Source: Candidatus Doudnabacteria bacterium (GTDB lineage Bacteria > Patescibacteriota > Doudnabacteria > UBA920). From it: a stretch of 38,272 bases of DNA. Position numbers and translations under genes: made by a program. Each line of letters starts with the position of its first letter. Within the stretch, counting starts at the first letter, position 1. The notes below the pieces were generated by a model. That model had not been told where the DNA came from. It saw only the letters and a program-made list of their open reading frames with translations, and ran no database searches. This document shows, in pieces, positions 22,885 to 28,995 of this stretch. The stretch covers positions 1 through 38,272 of the forward strand of contig JARLHZ010000003.1 of assembly GCA_031291995.1 (NCBI GenBank), given 5' to 3'.

Positions 22885-24565
22885 TTTCTACAGCATCTTT
22901 GGGGGGAATAATTTAGACCTGTTGACTGTTGGGATAACCATCGCGGCTATCGCTATTTTAGGGTTTATTGTGTACGACAGCAATACTGACAGTATGACCA
23001 GTAAAACATTTTTAGCTTTGTCTTTTACGGATATTGGTTACGCGCTAGTTAATTATTTAAGTTACCACACCACTTCTGTTTCTTTGGCTCTTTTGTTTTT
23101 AAGATTAGTTATGTTTTTTGCGGTCTGGTATTCGCTGGTGTTATTTTATTTGGTGCTGGTTTTTCCAAAAAGCGAAACGCCAAAAATTCCCAAAATAATC
23201 AAGTTTATTTTATTTCCAATAACAGTCGCCACATCAGTTATCACATTAACTCCTCTGGTCTTCACAAAAATTTCCACCGCCGTCGTCATTGGCAAGGTGG
23301 CAAACCCGGAACGCGGGCCGGCTATCGCATTATTCGGCCTGGTTATAATGACTTTGGTCATCAGTAGCATTTATCTGCTTGGTAAAAAAACTTTTAAAGC
23401 CCAAGGTGAAGAAAGGAGCCAACTAAGGCTGGTTTGGATTGGCATCCTGATTACTTATACACTGATAATAATTTTTAATTTTATTTTACCGGTAATTTTT
23501 AATATCCTGGATTTTATCCCATTGGCCCCGCTCTTAACCTGTTTCTTTATTGCTTTTACTGCCTACGCCATTATTAAACGGCACCTGCTCAATATTAAAG
23601 TAATAGCAACAGAGTTGCTAACTTTTGTGCTTACAGTTGCGACCCTGTTCGAAGTTCTGGTATCGCAGGATCTGGTCACCCTGTTCTTGAGGTTTAGTAT
23701 TTCTTTGCTTGTATTGGGAATCGGGATTTTGCTTATTAAGAGTGTCCGTAAAGAAGTCGAGCAGAGGGAGCAGCTGGAAATTTTAAGCAAGCAGTTAGGC
23801 GAAGCTAATGAGAAGTTAAAGGTTTTGGACAGCGCCAGGGCGGAGTTTATTACTATTGCCAGCCATCAGTTGAGGACTCCCCCGGCAACGGTGAAGTGGT
23901 ATTTGTCCGCGGCCATGAATGGGGATTACGGAAAAATGTCCAAGGATGTTTTCGCGGTTGTGGAAAAAGCCGCGATTACCAATAACCACCTGATTTCCCT
24001 GATTGAAGATATGTTGAACGTCTCCAGGATTGAACGGGGGAAAATGGAGTTTTTGTTTGAGGAAACAAACGTGGAAGAACTTGCCAGTTTTGCCTACGAA
24101 CAGCTTATCCCGATTGCCAAAAACAAAAAACTTACTTACACCTACAATCCACCCAAAAAATCCCTGCCCAAAATTATGGCCGACAAAGAAAAGCTCCGCC
24201 AGGTTATGAATAACTTAATTGATAATTCCATAAAATACACCAAGTACGGCGGCAAGGTAACCGTCGGTCTGGCCAAATTGGGAGATGAAATTATGTTTCA
24301 AGTCGAGGACACCGGCAAAGGAATAAGCGAAGAAGAAAAAAATACGATTTTTGAAAAATACAGCCGCGGCAAAGAATCGGTCAAGCAAAGCGCCGGTCTG
24401 GGCCTGGGCCTGTATGTGGCAAAAATTATTATTGAACAGCACAAAGGCAAAATTTGGGCCGAAAGCGCGGGGGTGGAATTGGGCTCAAAGTTCTGTTTCA
24501 GTCTGCCCATAAACAGCGGTCTAAAGGAAACTACTCTTGTTGACCTGGCGGTCAAAAAAGCTTGA
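22877..24565 (+). CDS. Membrane histidine kinase, 7TM-type sensor
   Basis: 562 aa, GTG start overlapping the methyltransferase by 8 nt. The N-terminal ~290 residues hold seven or more hydrophobic helices (15-35, 45-65, 70-97, 108-128, 148-168, 184-212, 215-235, plus a pair to ~292), as in HisKA_7TM sensors. A coiled linker (293-320) follows, then HisKA with the H-box ITIASHQLRTP (His330), and HATPase_c with N-box NNLIDNSIKYT (~445-455), G1 VEDTGKGIS (~477-485) and G2 AGLGLGLYVAKII (~506-518). All catalytic boxes are intact. No response regulator lies beside it; the REC-only protein at 8314-8703 is the only candidate in the window. Last gene of the lyase operon, so it may sense the pathway's product or precursor (inference). 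Confidence 0.93.
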   Translation: MFNFYSIFGGNNLDLLTVGITIAAIAILGFIVYDSNTDSMTSKTFLALSFTDIGYALVNYLSYHTTSVSLALLFLRLVMFFAVWYSLVLFYLVLVFPKSETPKIPKIIKFILFPITVATSVITLTPLVFTKISTAVVIGKVANPERGPAIALFGLVIMTLVISSIYLLGKKTFKAQGEERSQLRLVWIGILITYTLIIIFNFILPVIFNILDFIPLAPLLTCFFIAFTAYAIIKRHLLNIKVIATELLTFVLTVATLFEVLVSQDLVTLFLRFSISLLVLGIGILLIKSVRKEVEQREQLEILSKQLGEANEKLKVLDSARAEFITIASHQLRTPPATVKWYLSAAMNGDYGKMSKDVFAVVEKAAITNNHLISLIEDMLNVSRIERGKMEFLFEETNVEELASFAYEQLIPIAKNKKLTYTYNPPKKSLPKIMADKEKLRQVMNNLIDNSIKYTKYGGKVTVGLAKLGDEIMFQVEDTGKGISEEEKNTIFEKYSRGKESVKQSAGLGLGLYVAKIIIEQHKGKIWAESAGVELGSKFCFSLPINSGLKETTLVDLAVKKA

Positions 24566-24589
24566 TGTATTTATTTAGAACCTAATATA

Positions 24590-24627
24590 AAAAAACCCCG
24601 GCTTGGTAAGAAGCCGGAGTTTTTTTA
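24590..24627. terminator. Bidirectional terminator closing the lyase operon
   Basis: CCGGCTT (24598-24604) pairs with AAGCCGG (24611-24617), extended by CC/AG; A-run before and TTTTTTT after (24620-24626), so it works on both strands. It serves the histidine kinase (plus) and the 136-aa gene (minus), whose stop lies in the T-run. Confidence 0.9.
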
Positions 24628-25035
24628 GATTTTCTTTTTGGGCTTAATACTACCCATTATTTCGTGTTCAAAATTCATCAAAAACTGCGCCGGATCCGGC
24701 GTACTGCCGAATAAAATATGTTCTACACTATTTCGTTGCCCGCGGTTTTCGGTACTGCCCACGCCCTTTTCCTGAAACCATTCCATCCATTCGTCGCTAA
24801 ACTTTTTGTATCCAAGGGAGTTTTCATCGCCGTAGGTGGCGTAAATTACTTCGTATTTAACCCTGTCACACACATTAATAAATTCGCTTTTTTCGTCTAG
24901 AGTCAAAAACCCATTTTTTTGTAACGCGTGCTTTATCTCCTGGATCCTCGGGTTTATATAGATGGCCTGGCAAATTTCCTTACCCAGCTCCGTCCATTCC
25001 TTGTCGAACTCTTCAAAATGGGATCCTTTGTTCAT
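24625..25035 (-). CDS. Hypothetical protein, 136 aa, downstream of rpsO
   Basis: Soluble and mixed charged: MNKGSHFEEFDKEWTELGKEICQAIYIN…KYEVIYATYGDENSLGYKKFSDEWMEWFQEKG… ending in a basic KPKKKI tail. Mostly helical by eye; Trp- and Glu-rich, no Cys pair, no TM segment and no nucleotide-binding motif. It begins 17 nt after the rpsO stop on the same strand and ends in a terminator, so it is cotranscribed with rpsO. I recognise no family. Confidence 0.75.
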   Translation of the reverse strand: MNKGSHFEEFDKEWTELGKEICQAIYINPRIQEIKHALQKNGFLTLDEKSEFINVCDRVKYEVIYATYGDENSLGYKKFSDEWMEWFQEKGVGSTENRGQRNSVEHILFGSTPDPAQFLMNFEHEIMGSIKPKKKI

Positions 25036-25052
25036 GTGTATTAATTTATATA

Positions 25053-25325
25053 TTATTCGGCAATTTTCAGTTTAAGCTTTTCGGCCAATTTTACATAGCG
25101 CTTTTCGTCTTCGCCTTTTAAGTAACGCATCAGCCTTCTGCGATTGCCGACCATTTTAAGCAAGCCGCGGCGGGAATGGTTGTCTTTGCGGTGAATTTTT
25201 AAATGTTCGGAGACCTGTTCGATTTCCCGGGTTAAAATGGCCACCTGGACTTCCGGACTGCCGGTGTCATCCTTATGCGTCTGAAACTTCTTAATTATGG
25301 CGTTCTTCTCCTTTGGAGTAAGCAT
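25053..25325 (-). CDS. rpsO: Ribosomal protein S15
   Basis: 90 aa from [14 protein letters not shown], the normal length of S15. The frame is open upstream (to 25409) but that 28-residue extension is not a feature of S15. Motifs: [43 protein letters not shown] (16S rRNA h22 contacts), [10 protein letters not shown]. It binds the central domain of 16S rRNA early in 30S assembly. Promoter TTTACA-17-TATAAT lies ~105 nt upstream, leaving a leader with a perfect hairpin just before the start, a plausible place for S15 autoregulation. SD is weak (GGAAA). Confidence 0.97.
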   Translation of the reverse strand: MLTPKEKNAIIKKFQTHKDDTGSPEVQVAILTREIEQVSEHLKIHRKDNHSRRGLLKMVGNRRRLMRYLKGEDEKRYVKLAEKLKLKIAE

Positions 25326-25331
25326 ATTCTT

Positions 25332-25352
25332 GTTTCCGATTGTATCGGAACC
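25332..25352 (-). promoter_or_regulatory. Leader hairpin upstream of rpsO
   Basis: TTCCGAT (25334-25340) pairs perfectly with ATCGGAA (25344-25350), loop 3 nt, extended by G-C/T pairs. It lies ~9 nt upstream of the rpsO ATG and covers the initiation region. S15 mRNAs in several bacteria carry leader structures bound by S15; identity here is inferred from position only. Confidence 0.4.
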
Positions 25353-25428
25353 TTTCAGCACAATTTGGGTAGCAATATTAATGGATATTGATTGCTTTTG
25401 AAAACCCAAACGTGGATTAATTTGTTTG

Positions 25429-25457
25429 ATTATACCTTGAATTCAGGTATTTGTAAA
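25429..25457 (-). promoter_or_regulatory. Promoter of the rpsO operon
   Basis: Minus strand: -35 TTTACA (plus 25452-25457), 17-bp spacer, -10 TATAAT (plus 25429-25434). The start would be near 25422. Confidence 0.75.
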
Positions 25458-25482
25458 CTCTCCCCAGCCACGGAAATATTTC

Positions 25483-25621
25483 ACAAGCCCGAGTGAGGCC
25501 GAAAATCCTGCCGATTTTCCGCAGCTTGGGGGCTCCTCGTTCGTCTGCCTTTGGCAGACATCACTTCGTCGGACAATCCTCGCTGCGGAAAATCGCCAGT
25601 ATTTCCGGCCTCCGGGTTTGT
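25483..25621. repeat. Long fold-back element between the ATP-grasp gene and rpsO
   Basis: Left arm 25483-25525 (ACAAGCCCGAG…TTTTCCGCAGC) is complementary with few mismatches to right arm 25582-25621 (GCTGCGGAAAA…CCGGGTTTGT). Arms are about 40 nt each. The 56-nt centre carries its own hairpin GTCTGCC-TTT-GGCAGAC (25543-25559). No coding frame inside. It resembles a non-autonomous palindromic or MITE-like repeat. Confidence 0.75.
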
Positions 25622-25654
25622 CCTACTCGAGATTGTAAACTGTTACTGGCCACT

Positions 25655-26653
25655 CTATTCCATTGCCTTTAACACTTCAAGATACATATCTTCCACAATC
25701 TTTTGCTGTTTTTTGCCGGTTAACACGTAGTGGTCCAAGCCCGGAGCGGCGTTGGTTTCTAGAATCCAATATTGACCCGGCGGATTCTCAATTCCCGCTT
25801 CAACCAGCAAATCCACGCCACAAAGCCTCAAACCCATATCGCGCGTCAGTTTTATAGAGAGTTTTTTAAATTGCGGGTGAATACTATTGGTTACATCTAC
25901 CGCGTCGCCTCCCGACGACAGATTGGCGTTATCCAGTAAAAAAACCTGCCGATTTTTTGGCAAAACGGTTCGCATCGATAAACCCTCGGTTTTCAGCTTT
26001 TGGAGAATCCGAAAATCATCGGCGTTTATTTGCGTATCGCGGCCATCGGCAACAAATTTTTTTTGTTTGCGCGTCAGCAAAAGCCGAATTGAAGATTTTC
26101 CATCACCCACAACGCTTAGGGGAATCCGGCGGTAGGCGGAAATTATTTTGCCGTCCAAAACCACCACGCGATAATCTTTCCCTTCGCAGAATTTCTGGAC
26201 AATAGCCACGCGGTTGCGCTTAAAAATATGCCGCATGGCCCGATAAAATTCCTGTTTGTTGTGGGCTTTGCATACCCCAATCCCCTGGCTTTGGCTGTTG
26301 GGTTTGACTATGACTGGAAACCCAAGGCGGCGGGCATAGGCAAAACCGGCATTAATATTTTTTTTGGATCCAGTGGCTTTTGTCCAGCGGCCGGAAAAAA
26401 ATGTCTGGCCCTTTATAATGGGATACCCCAGCCGGCCCATAAAAAAATTGGCATAACTTTTGTCTTTGGATATTTCCGAAGCGCCCAGGGGGTTTAGGTC
26501 CAAACTGGAATAGCGAAAATACCTCTTGCGGCCGTTTTTATAAACAACCTGCCCGGCATAATTCCATTCCGGCTCCAGGACAACTTGCGCGCCAATGCGG
26601 GGCGCTATTTTTTTTAACACACGCCCCAAAAGCGGGCTAATAGGTTTCTTCAT
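25655..26653 (-). CDS. ATP-grasp ligase, cyanophycin-synthetase/RimK-like
   Basis: 332 aa. ATP-grasp enzymes join a carboxylate to an amine through an acyl-phosphate. Motifs: FPVIVKPNSQSQGIGVCKA (~112-130, phosphate loop with catalytic Lys), VQKFCEGKDYRVVVLDGKIISAYRRIPLSVVGDGKSSIRLLL (~153-195; VVGDGK is typical of the CphA/glutathione-synthetase-like subgroup), GLRLCGVDLLVE (~283-294) and WILETNAAPGLDHY (~303-316, Mg-binding Glu/Asn). It lacks the Mur-ligase domain of full CphA, so it is a stand-alone ligase of unknown amino acid or peptide specificity. No SD. Divergent from the xer gene, with overlapping promoter region. Confidence 0.85.
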   Translation of the reverse strand: MKKPISPLLGRVLKKIAPRIGAQVVLEPEWNYAGQVVYKNGRKRYFRYSSLDLNPLGASEISKDKSYANFFMGRLGYPIIKGQTFFSGRWTKATGSKKNINAGFAYARRLGFPVIVKPNSQSQGIGVCKAHNKQEFYRAMRHIFKRNRVAIVQKFCEGKDYRVVVLDGKIISAYRRIPLSVVGDGKSSIRLLLTRKQKKFVADGRDTQINADDFRILQKLKTEGLSMRTVLPKNRQVFLLDNANLSSGGDAVDVTNSIHPQFKKLSIKLTRDMGLRLCGVDLLVEAGIENPPGQYWILETNAAPGLDHYVLTGKKQQKIVEDMYLEVLKAME

Positions 26654-26666
26654 TCTTTAATTTTAG

Positions 26667-26684
26667 GCTATAATGGGCTATAAT
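26667..26684 (+). promoter_or_regulatory. Tandem -10 boxes of the xer-like gene
   Basis: GGCTATAAT occurs twice, ten bases apart (TATAAT at 26669-26674 and 26679-26684). No clear -35. The same AT-rich 18 bp also provides TATTAT on the minus strand for the divergent ATP-grasp gene. Confidence 0.5.
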
Positions 26685-26722
26685 ACAAACGTCGCAAATG
26701 TAAAAATATCACGACACAGAGT

Positions 26723-27823
26723 ATGGAAACCAAAATCTCTCCCCTAAAAAAATATATTACCGAGTTCCTGGAATTCTGCGAAATCGGCAAAAACCAAAGT
26801 CAGCGGACTTTGGTGACATATAATCATTATTTGCGGCGGTTTATGGAATTTGCCGCCCAAAACGGCGTCCATAAACCCGCCGACATCTCGTTGGAGCTGG
26901 TTCGAAAATTCCGACTTTATTTGAATCGGTTAGCCGATGACCGCGGCCAAAGCTTAAAGCTGGTCACCCAAAGCTACCACCTAATCGCCTTGAGAGCTTT
27001 TTTAAAGTACCTGATGAAGAACGATGTGACCACCCTAGCGCCGGAAAAAATTGAACTGCCCAAAAACCCCCAACGTCAGGTGGAATTTTTGGATGGCGGG
27101 GAATTGCGCCGTTTGTTTGAAGCGGTAAAAATGGAAAAACACGAACTCCCTCGGTTGCGCGATACCGCGTTACTCCAGACCCTGTTTTCCACCGGTCTGC
27201 GCGTTTCGGAATTGGCTTCGCTGCGGCGGGATAACATTAATTTGGACCGCAAAGAATTTACCGTGCGCGGCAAAGGCAGCAAGCTCAGACTGGTTTTTTT
27301 AAGCGACGAGGCCGCGGCGGATTTAAGAGCTTATTTAAGCAAAAGGCCGGACAGCGGCCAAGCGTTATTTATTGGCCATTCTATTATAGGTAAACCGGCG
27401 GATAAAAAGGAATCCGCCAAAAACGCGAAATCCATTGCCGCTTCCCAAAAAAGAATGGATAAAGAAATTGCCAGCCAGGGATACGCGTCGCCGAATTCCA
27501 AATTATCCGCCAAAGGCGGCCCCGCCTCCGGCGGACAAATTCCAAATTCCAAAACGGGGCTGACACCGAGGCAAATCCAGCGCATTGTCAAAAAGTATTG
27601 CCGACTGGCGGGAATTGTAAAAAAAGTCTCGCCGCACACTCTACGTCACAGTTTTGCCACCGACCTGCTCCAGAACGGAGCCGACATCCGGTCAGTCCAG
27701 ACAATGCTGGGACACGCCAGCATAACCACCACGCAAATTTATACCCATGTGACCAATGAGGGTCTGCGGGATATCCATAAAAAATTCCACGGAAAAAATA
27801 AAGGTTCCTCGCAGCAGAGCTGA
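26723..27823 (+). CDS. Xer-type tyrosine recombinase with internal insertion
   Basis: 366 aa against ~300 for XerC/D. N-terminal SAM-like core-binding domain (~8-105, QRTLVTYNHYLRRFMEF). The catalytic domain has Arg160 (STGLRVSELASL), Lys184 (VRGKGSK), His305-x2-Arg308 (HTLRHSFATDLL), His331 (LGHASITTT) and nucleophile Tyr340 (QIYTHV). All six are present, so it should be active, probably resolving chromosome dimers at dif, or acting for an element. Residues ~219-277 (GHSIIGKPADKKES … GGPASGGQIPNSKTG) are an extra Lys/Ser/Ala/Gly-rich segment between the beta-hairpin and the LTPRQIQRIVKKY helix, encoded in part by palindromic DNA. No SD. Confidence 0.94.
   Translation: METKISPLKKYITEFLEFCEIGKNQSQRTLVTYNHYLRRFMEFAAQNGVHKPADISLELVRKFRLYLNRLADDRGQSLKLVTQSYHLIALRAFLKYLMKNDVTTLAPEKIELPKNPQRQVEFLDGGELRRLFEAVKMEKHELPRLRDTALLQTLFSTGLRVSELASLRRDNINLDRKEFTVRGKGSKLRLVFLSDEAAADLRAYLSKRPDSGQALFIGHSIIGKPADKKESAKNAKSIAASQKRMDKEIASQGYASPNSKLSAKGGPASGGQIPNSKTGLTPRQIQRIVKKYCRLAGIVKKVSPHTLRHSFATDLLQNGADIRSVQTMLGHASITTTQIYTHVTNEGLRDIHKKFHGKNKGSSQQS
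27495..27560. repeat. Palindromic insert within the xer-like gene
   Basis: TCCGCC-AAA-GGCGG and CCGCC-TCC-GGCGGA are nested palindromes within one larger inverted repeat (27508-27537). ATTCCAAATT flanks them as a direct repeat (27495-27504 and again near 27538-27560). The frame is kept. It encodes part of the extra segment that normal XerC/D lack. Confidence 0.6.
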
Positions 27824-27827
27824 CGAG

Positions 27828-27930
27828 GTATTAACTGCAAGGTAACAACTATTACTTCGGAGCAGAGCTCCGAGGCATTGAACCTGTATTAACTCCTCGA
27901 CTCGCTTGTCTTTCAAGCAAAAACGGACTC
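27828..27930. repeat. Palindrome-rich intergenic stretch
   Basis: TCGGAGC-AGA-GCTCCGA (27857-27873) and GCTTG-TCTTT-CAAGC (27903-27917) are short perfect hairpins without T-tracts. No ORF. Confidence 0.5.
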
Positions 27931-27963
27931 GCCTACGTCGTTAATAAAACTTAATCCGCGCAT

Positions 27964-28003
27964 TTTAAAAGCCCCGACATCTGACGACATCGGAGCTTTT
28001 AAA
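27964..28003. terminator. Bidirectional terminator between xer-like and zinc-ribbon genes
   Basis: TTTAAAAGCCCCGA (27964-27977) pairs with TCGGAGCTTTTAAA (27990-28003), one C-A mismatch. The A/T-rich outer stem gives U-tracts on both strands. Confidence 0.75.
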
Positions 28004-28036
28004 TATTACAGCTGGACATCTGTTTCTGTTTAATGT

Positions 28037-28213
28037 TTAAACGTACCATTGCTGTGCGTCCTGGACGCGCATTGGTTCTTCCATATCCACCTGGTATTCA
28101 GCTTGATCTTCTTTACTGTAAGAGGTAAGCGGCACCTGGCAGTACGGGCAAATCCCCGGCTTTTCGCGGCTATAACCGCAACCATCGCACAAATACATAT
28201 GGAAATTCTGCAT
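28037..28213 (-). CDS. Small zinc-ribbon protein, 58 aa
   Basis: MQNFHMYLCDGCGYSREKPGICPYCQVPLTSY… has two CxxC knuckles (CDGC, CPYC) 9 residues apart, a rubredoxin- or zinc-ribbon-like fold, followed by an acidic tail. The start is set at 28213 because AGGGGG lies ~9 nt upstream; the frame's earlier GTG (28222) overlaps that SD. A short hairpin (CGCTCA…TGAGCG, 28236-28250) precedes the SD. Function could be metal-dependent nucleic-acid or protein binding; the ligand is unknown. Confidence 0.75.
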   Translation of the reverse strand: MQNFHMYLCDGCGYSREKPGICPYCQVPLTSYSKEDQAEYQVDMEEPMRVQDAQQWYV

Positions 28214-28411
28214 ATTTATCACCCCCTCTCTTTTTTACGCTCATTTTGAGCGGACTATTTTTGTGACGGGCTGACTAAATTGTTATGCAACCCTCCTACT
28301 CTTGGTCTAATACTTTTATATTTATCTGTCAAGAAAGAAAGTTAACAACCTGTGCTTAAATTGTTCCTAAAACTTATTTCTTATAATTAAGGGCGGATTC
28401 AAAGCACGGAG
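28214..28411. other. Intergenic region upstream of the zinc-ribbon gene and the tRNA
   Basis: AT-rich, no ORF of note. Contains a minus-strand TTGACA (plus 28327-28332) that may belong to the zinc-ribbon promoter, although no well-spaced -10 follows, and a minus-strand AGGAGGG not followed by a start codon at useful distance. Confidence 0.4.
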
Positions 28412-28440
28412 TTGATTAAATCCGCGATTTAAGATAAAAT
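28412..28440 (+). promoter_or_regulatory. Promoter of the tRNA-Arg gene
   Basis: TTGATT at 28412-28417, 17-bp spacer, TAAAAT at 28435-28440. An inverted repeat GCGGATT (28393-28399) / AATCCGC (28419-28425) overlaps the -35. Confidence 0.65.
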
Positions 28441-28490
28441 ATAGGGAGTTTACACCCGGTCGAGTAAAGTGTCGCAAATATAACGCTCCT

Positions 28491-28567
28491 GGTCTCGTAG
28501 CTCAGCTGGATAGAGCGTCAGCTTGCGGAGCTGAAGGTCGGAGGTTCGAATCCTCCCGAGATCACCA
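28491..28567 (+). tRNA. tRNA-Arg (anticodon GCG), CCA encoded
   Basis: 77 nt. Acceptor GGTCTCG pairs with CGAGATC (one G-T), D-arm GCTC…GAGC, anticodon stem TCAGC/GCTGA with loop TTGCGGA (anticodon GCG, reads CGC), T-arm GGAGG-TTCGAAT-CCTCC, discriminator A and encoded CCA. All stems are intact. Confidence 0.95.
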
Positions 28568-28597
28568 TGAAAATTTAGGCTAACCTAAAATCTCATT

Positions 28598-28726
28598 TTA
28601 GAAATAGCTCAGCTCCGACGTTTCGGCATAGCCGAAAGTCGGAGCCCCGACCTCCGCGTCGGGGCTGGATAGAGCGCAAGCTTGCGGAGCTTGAGGTCGC
28701 AGGTTCAACTCCTGCCGCGATCACCA
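28598..28726 (+). pseudogene. tRNA-Arg(GCG)-like copy with 52-nt insertion in the D-arm
   Basis: The 3' part is tRNA-like: anticodon arm CAAGC-TTGCGGA-GCTTG (anticodon GCG), T-arm GCAGG-TTCAACT-CCTGC, acceptor CGCGATC, A, CCA. The 5' D-arm start (TAGCTCAGCT) is present. Between TAGCTCAGCT and GGATAGAGCG lies a 52-nt insert (28615-28666) of two perfect hairpins. The expected 5' acceptor (GATCGCG) is missing; TTAGAAA stands there instead. Probably a decayed tRNA gene, otherwise an unusual processed RNA. Confidence 0.7.
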
Positions 28727-28819
28727 CACAGTGATGCGTGCAATCGTACCGAGAGGGGTCAGCCCCGCCTGGCCAAATTTTTATACCCCGACAGGGATGG
28801 AGCCACAAAGATAGAGAAC

Positions 28820-28856
28820 AAAAAAATCCGGACGCATCGTCTCGGATTTTTTTTGT
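28820..28856 (+). terminator. Terminator of the tRNA transcription unit
   Basis: AAAAATCCGGAC … GTCTCGGATTTTTTTT: stem AATCCG-GAC/GTC-CGGATT with one bulged T, flanked by A7 and T8 (28847-28854). Confidence 0.8.
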
Positions 28857-28864
28857 TGAGAAGT

Positions 28865-28945
28865 TTAGCTCGCCAGCTCCAACTTTTTGTCTTTGAAAAT
28901 CAGTTTGCTTTTTAGGCAGGATAACAAATCCCGCTTCTCCGCCAC
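28865..28945 (-). pseudogene. Relic of a serine recombinase C-terminus
   Basis: 26 codons plus stop read VAEKRDLLSCLKSKLIFKDKKLELAS, identical but for one Lys/Arg change to the C-terminus of the intact recombinase at 31211-32554. Upstream of it similarity ends abruptly. It shows that a second, closely related recombinase once ended here, ~140 nt from the tRNA-like copy. Confidence 0.85.
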
Positions 28946-28995
28946 GCTTTGATGTTCTTCCTAAATTTGTTACCGGGTGCTTATCGGATATTAAC

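Noticed and set aside
16811-24565. Photoactive yellow protein chromophore locus
   Set aside because: Lyase plus ligase recalls tal/pcl, but no small PAS-type PYP gene is present and the kinase's sensor part is a multi-helix membrane domain, not PYP.
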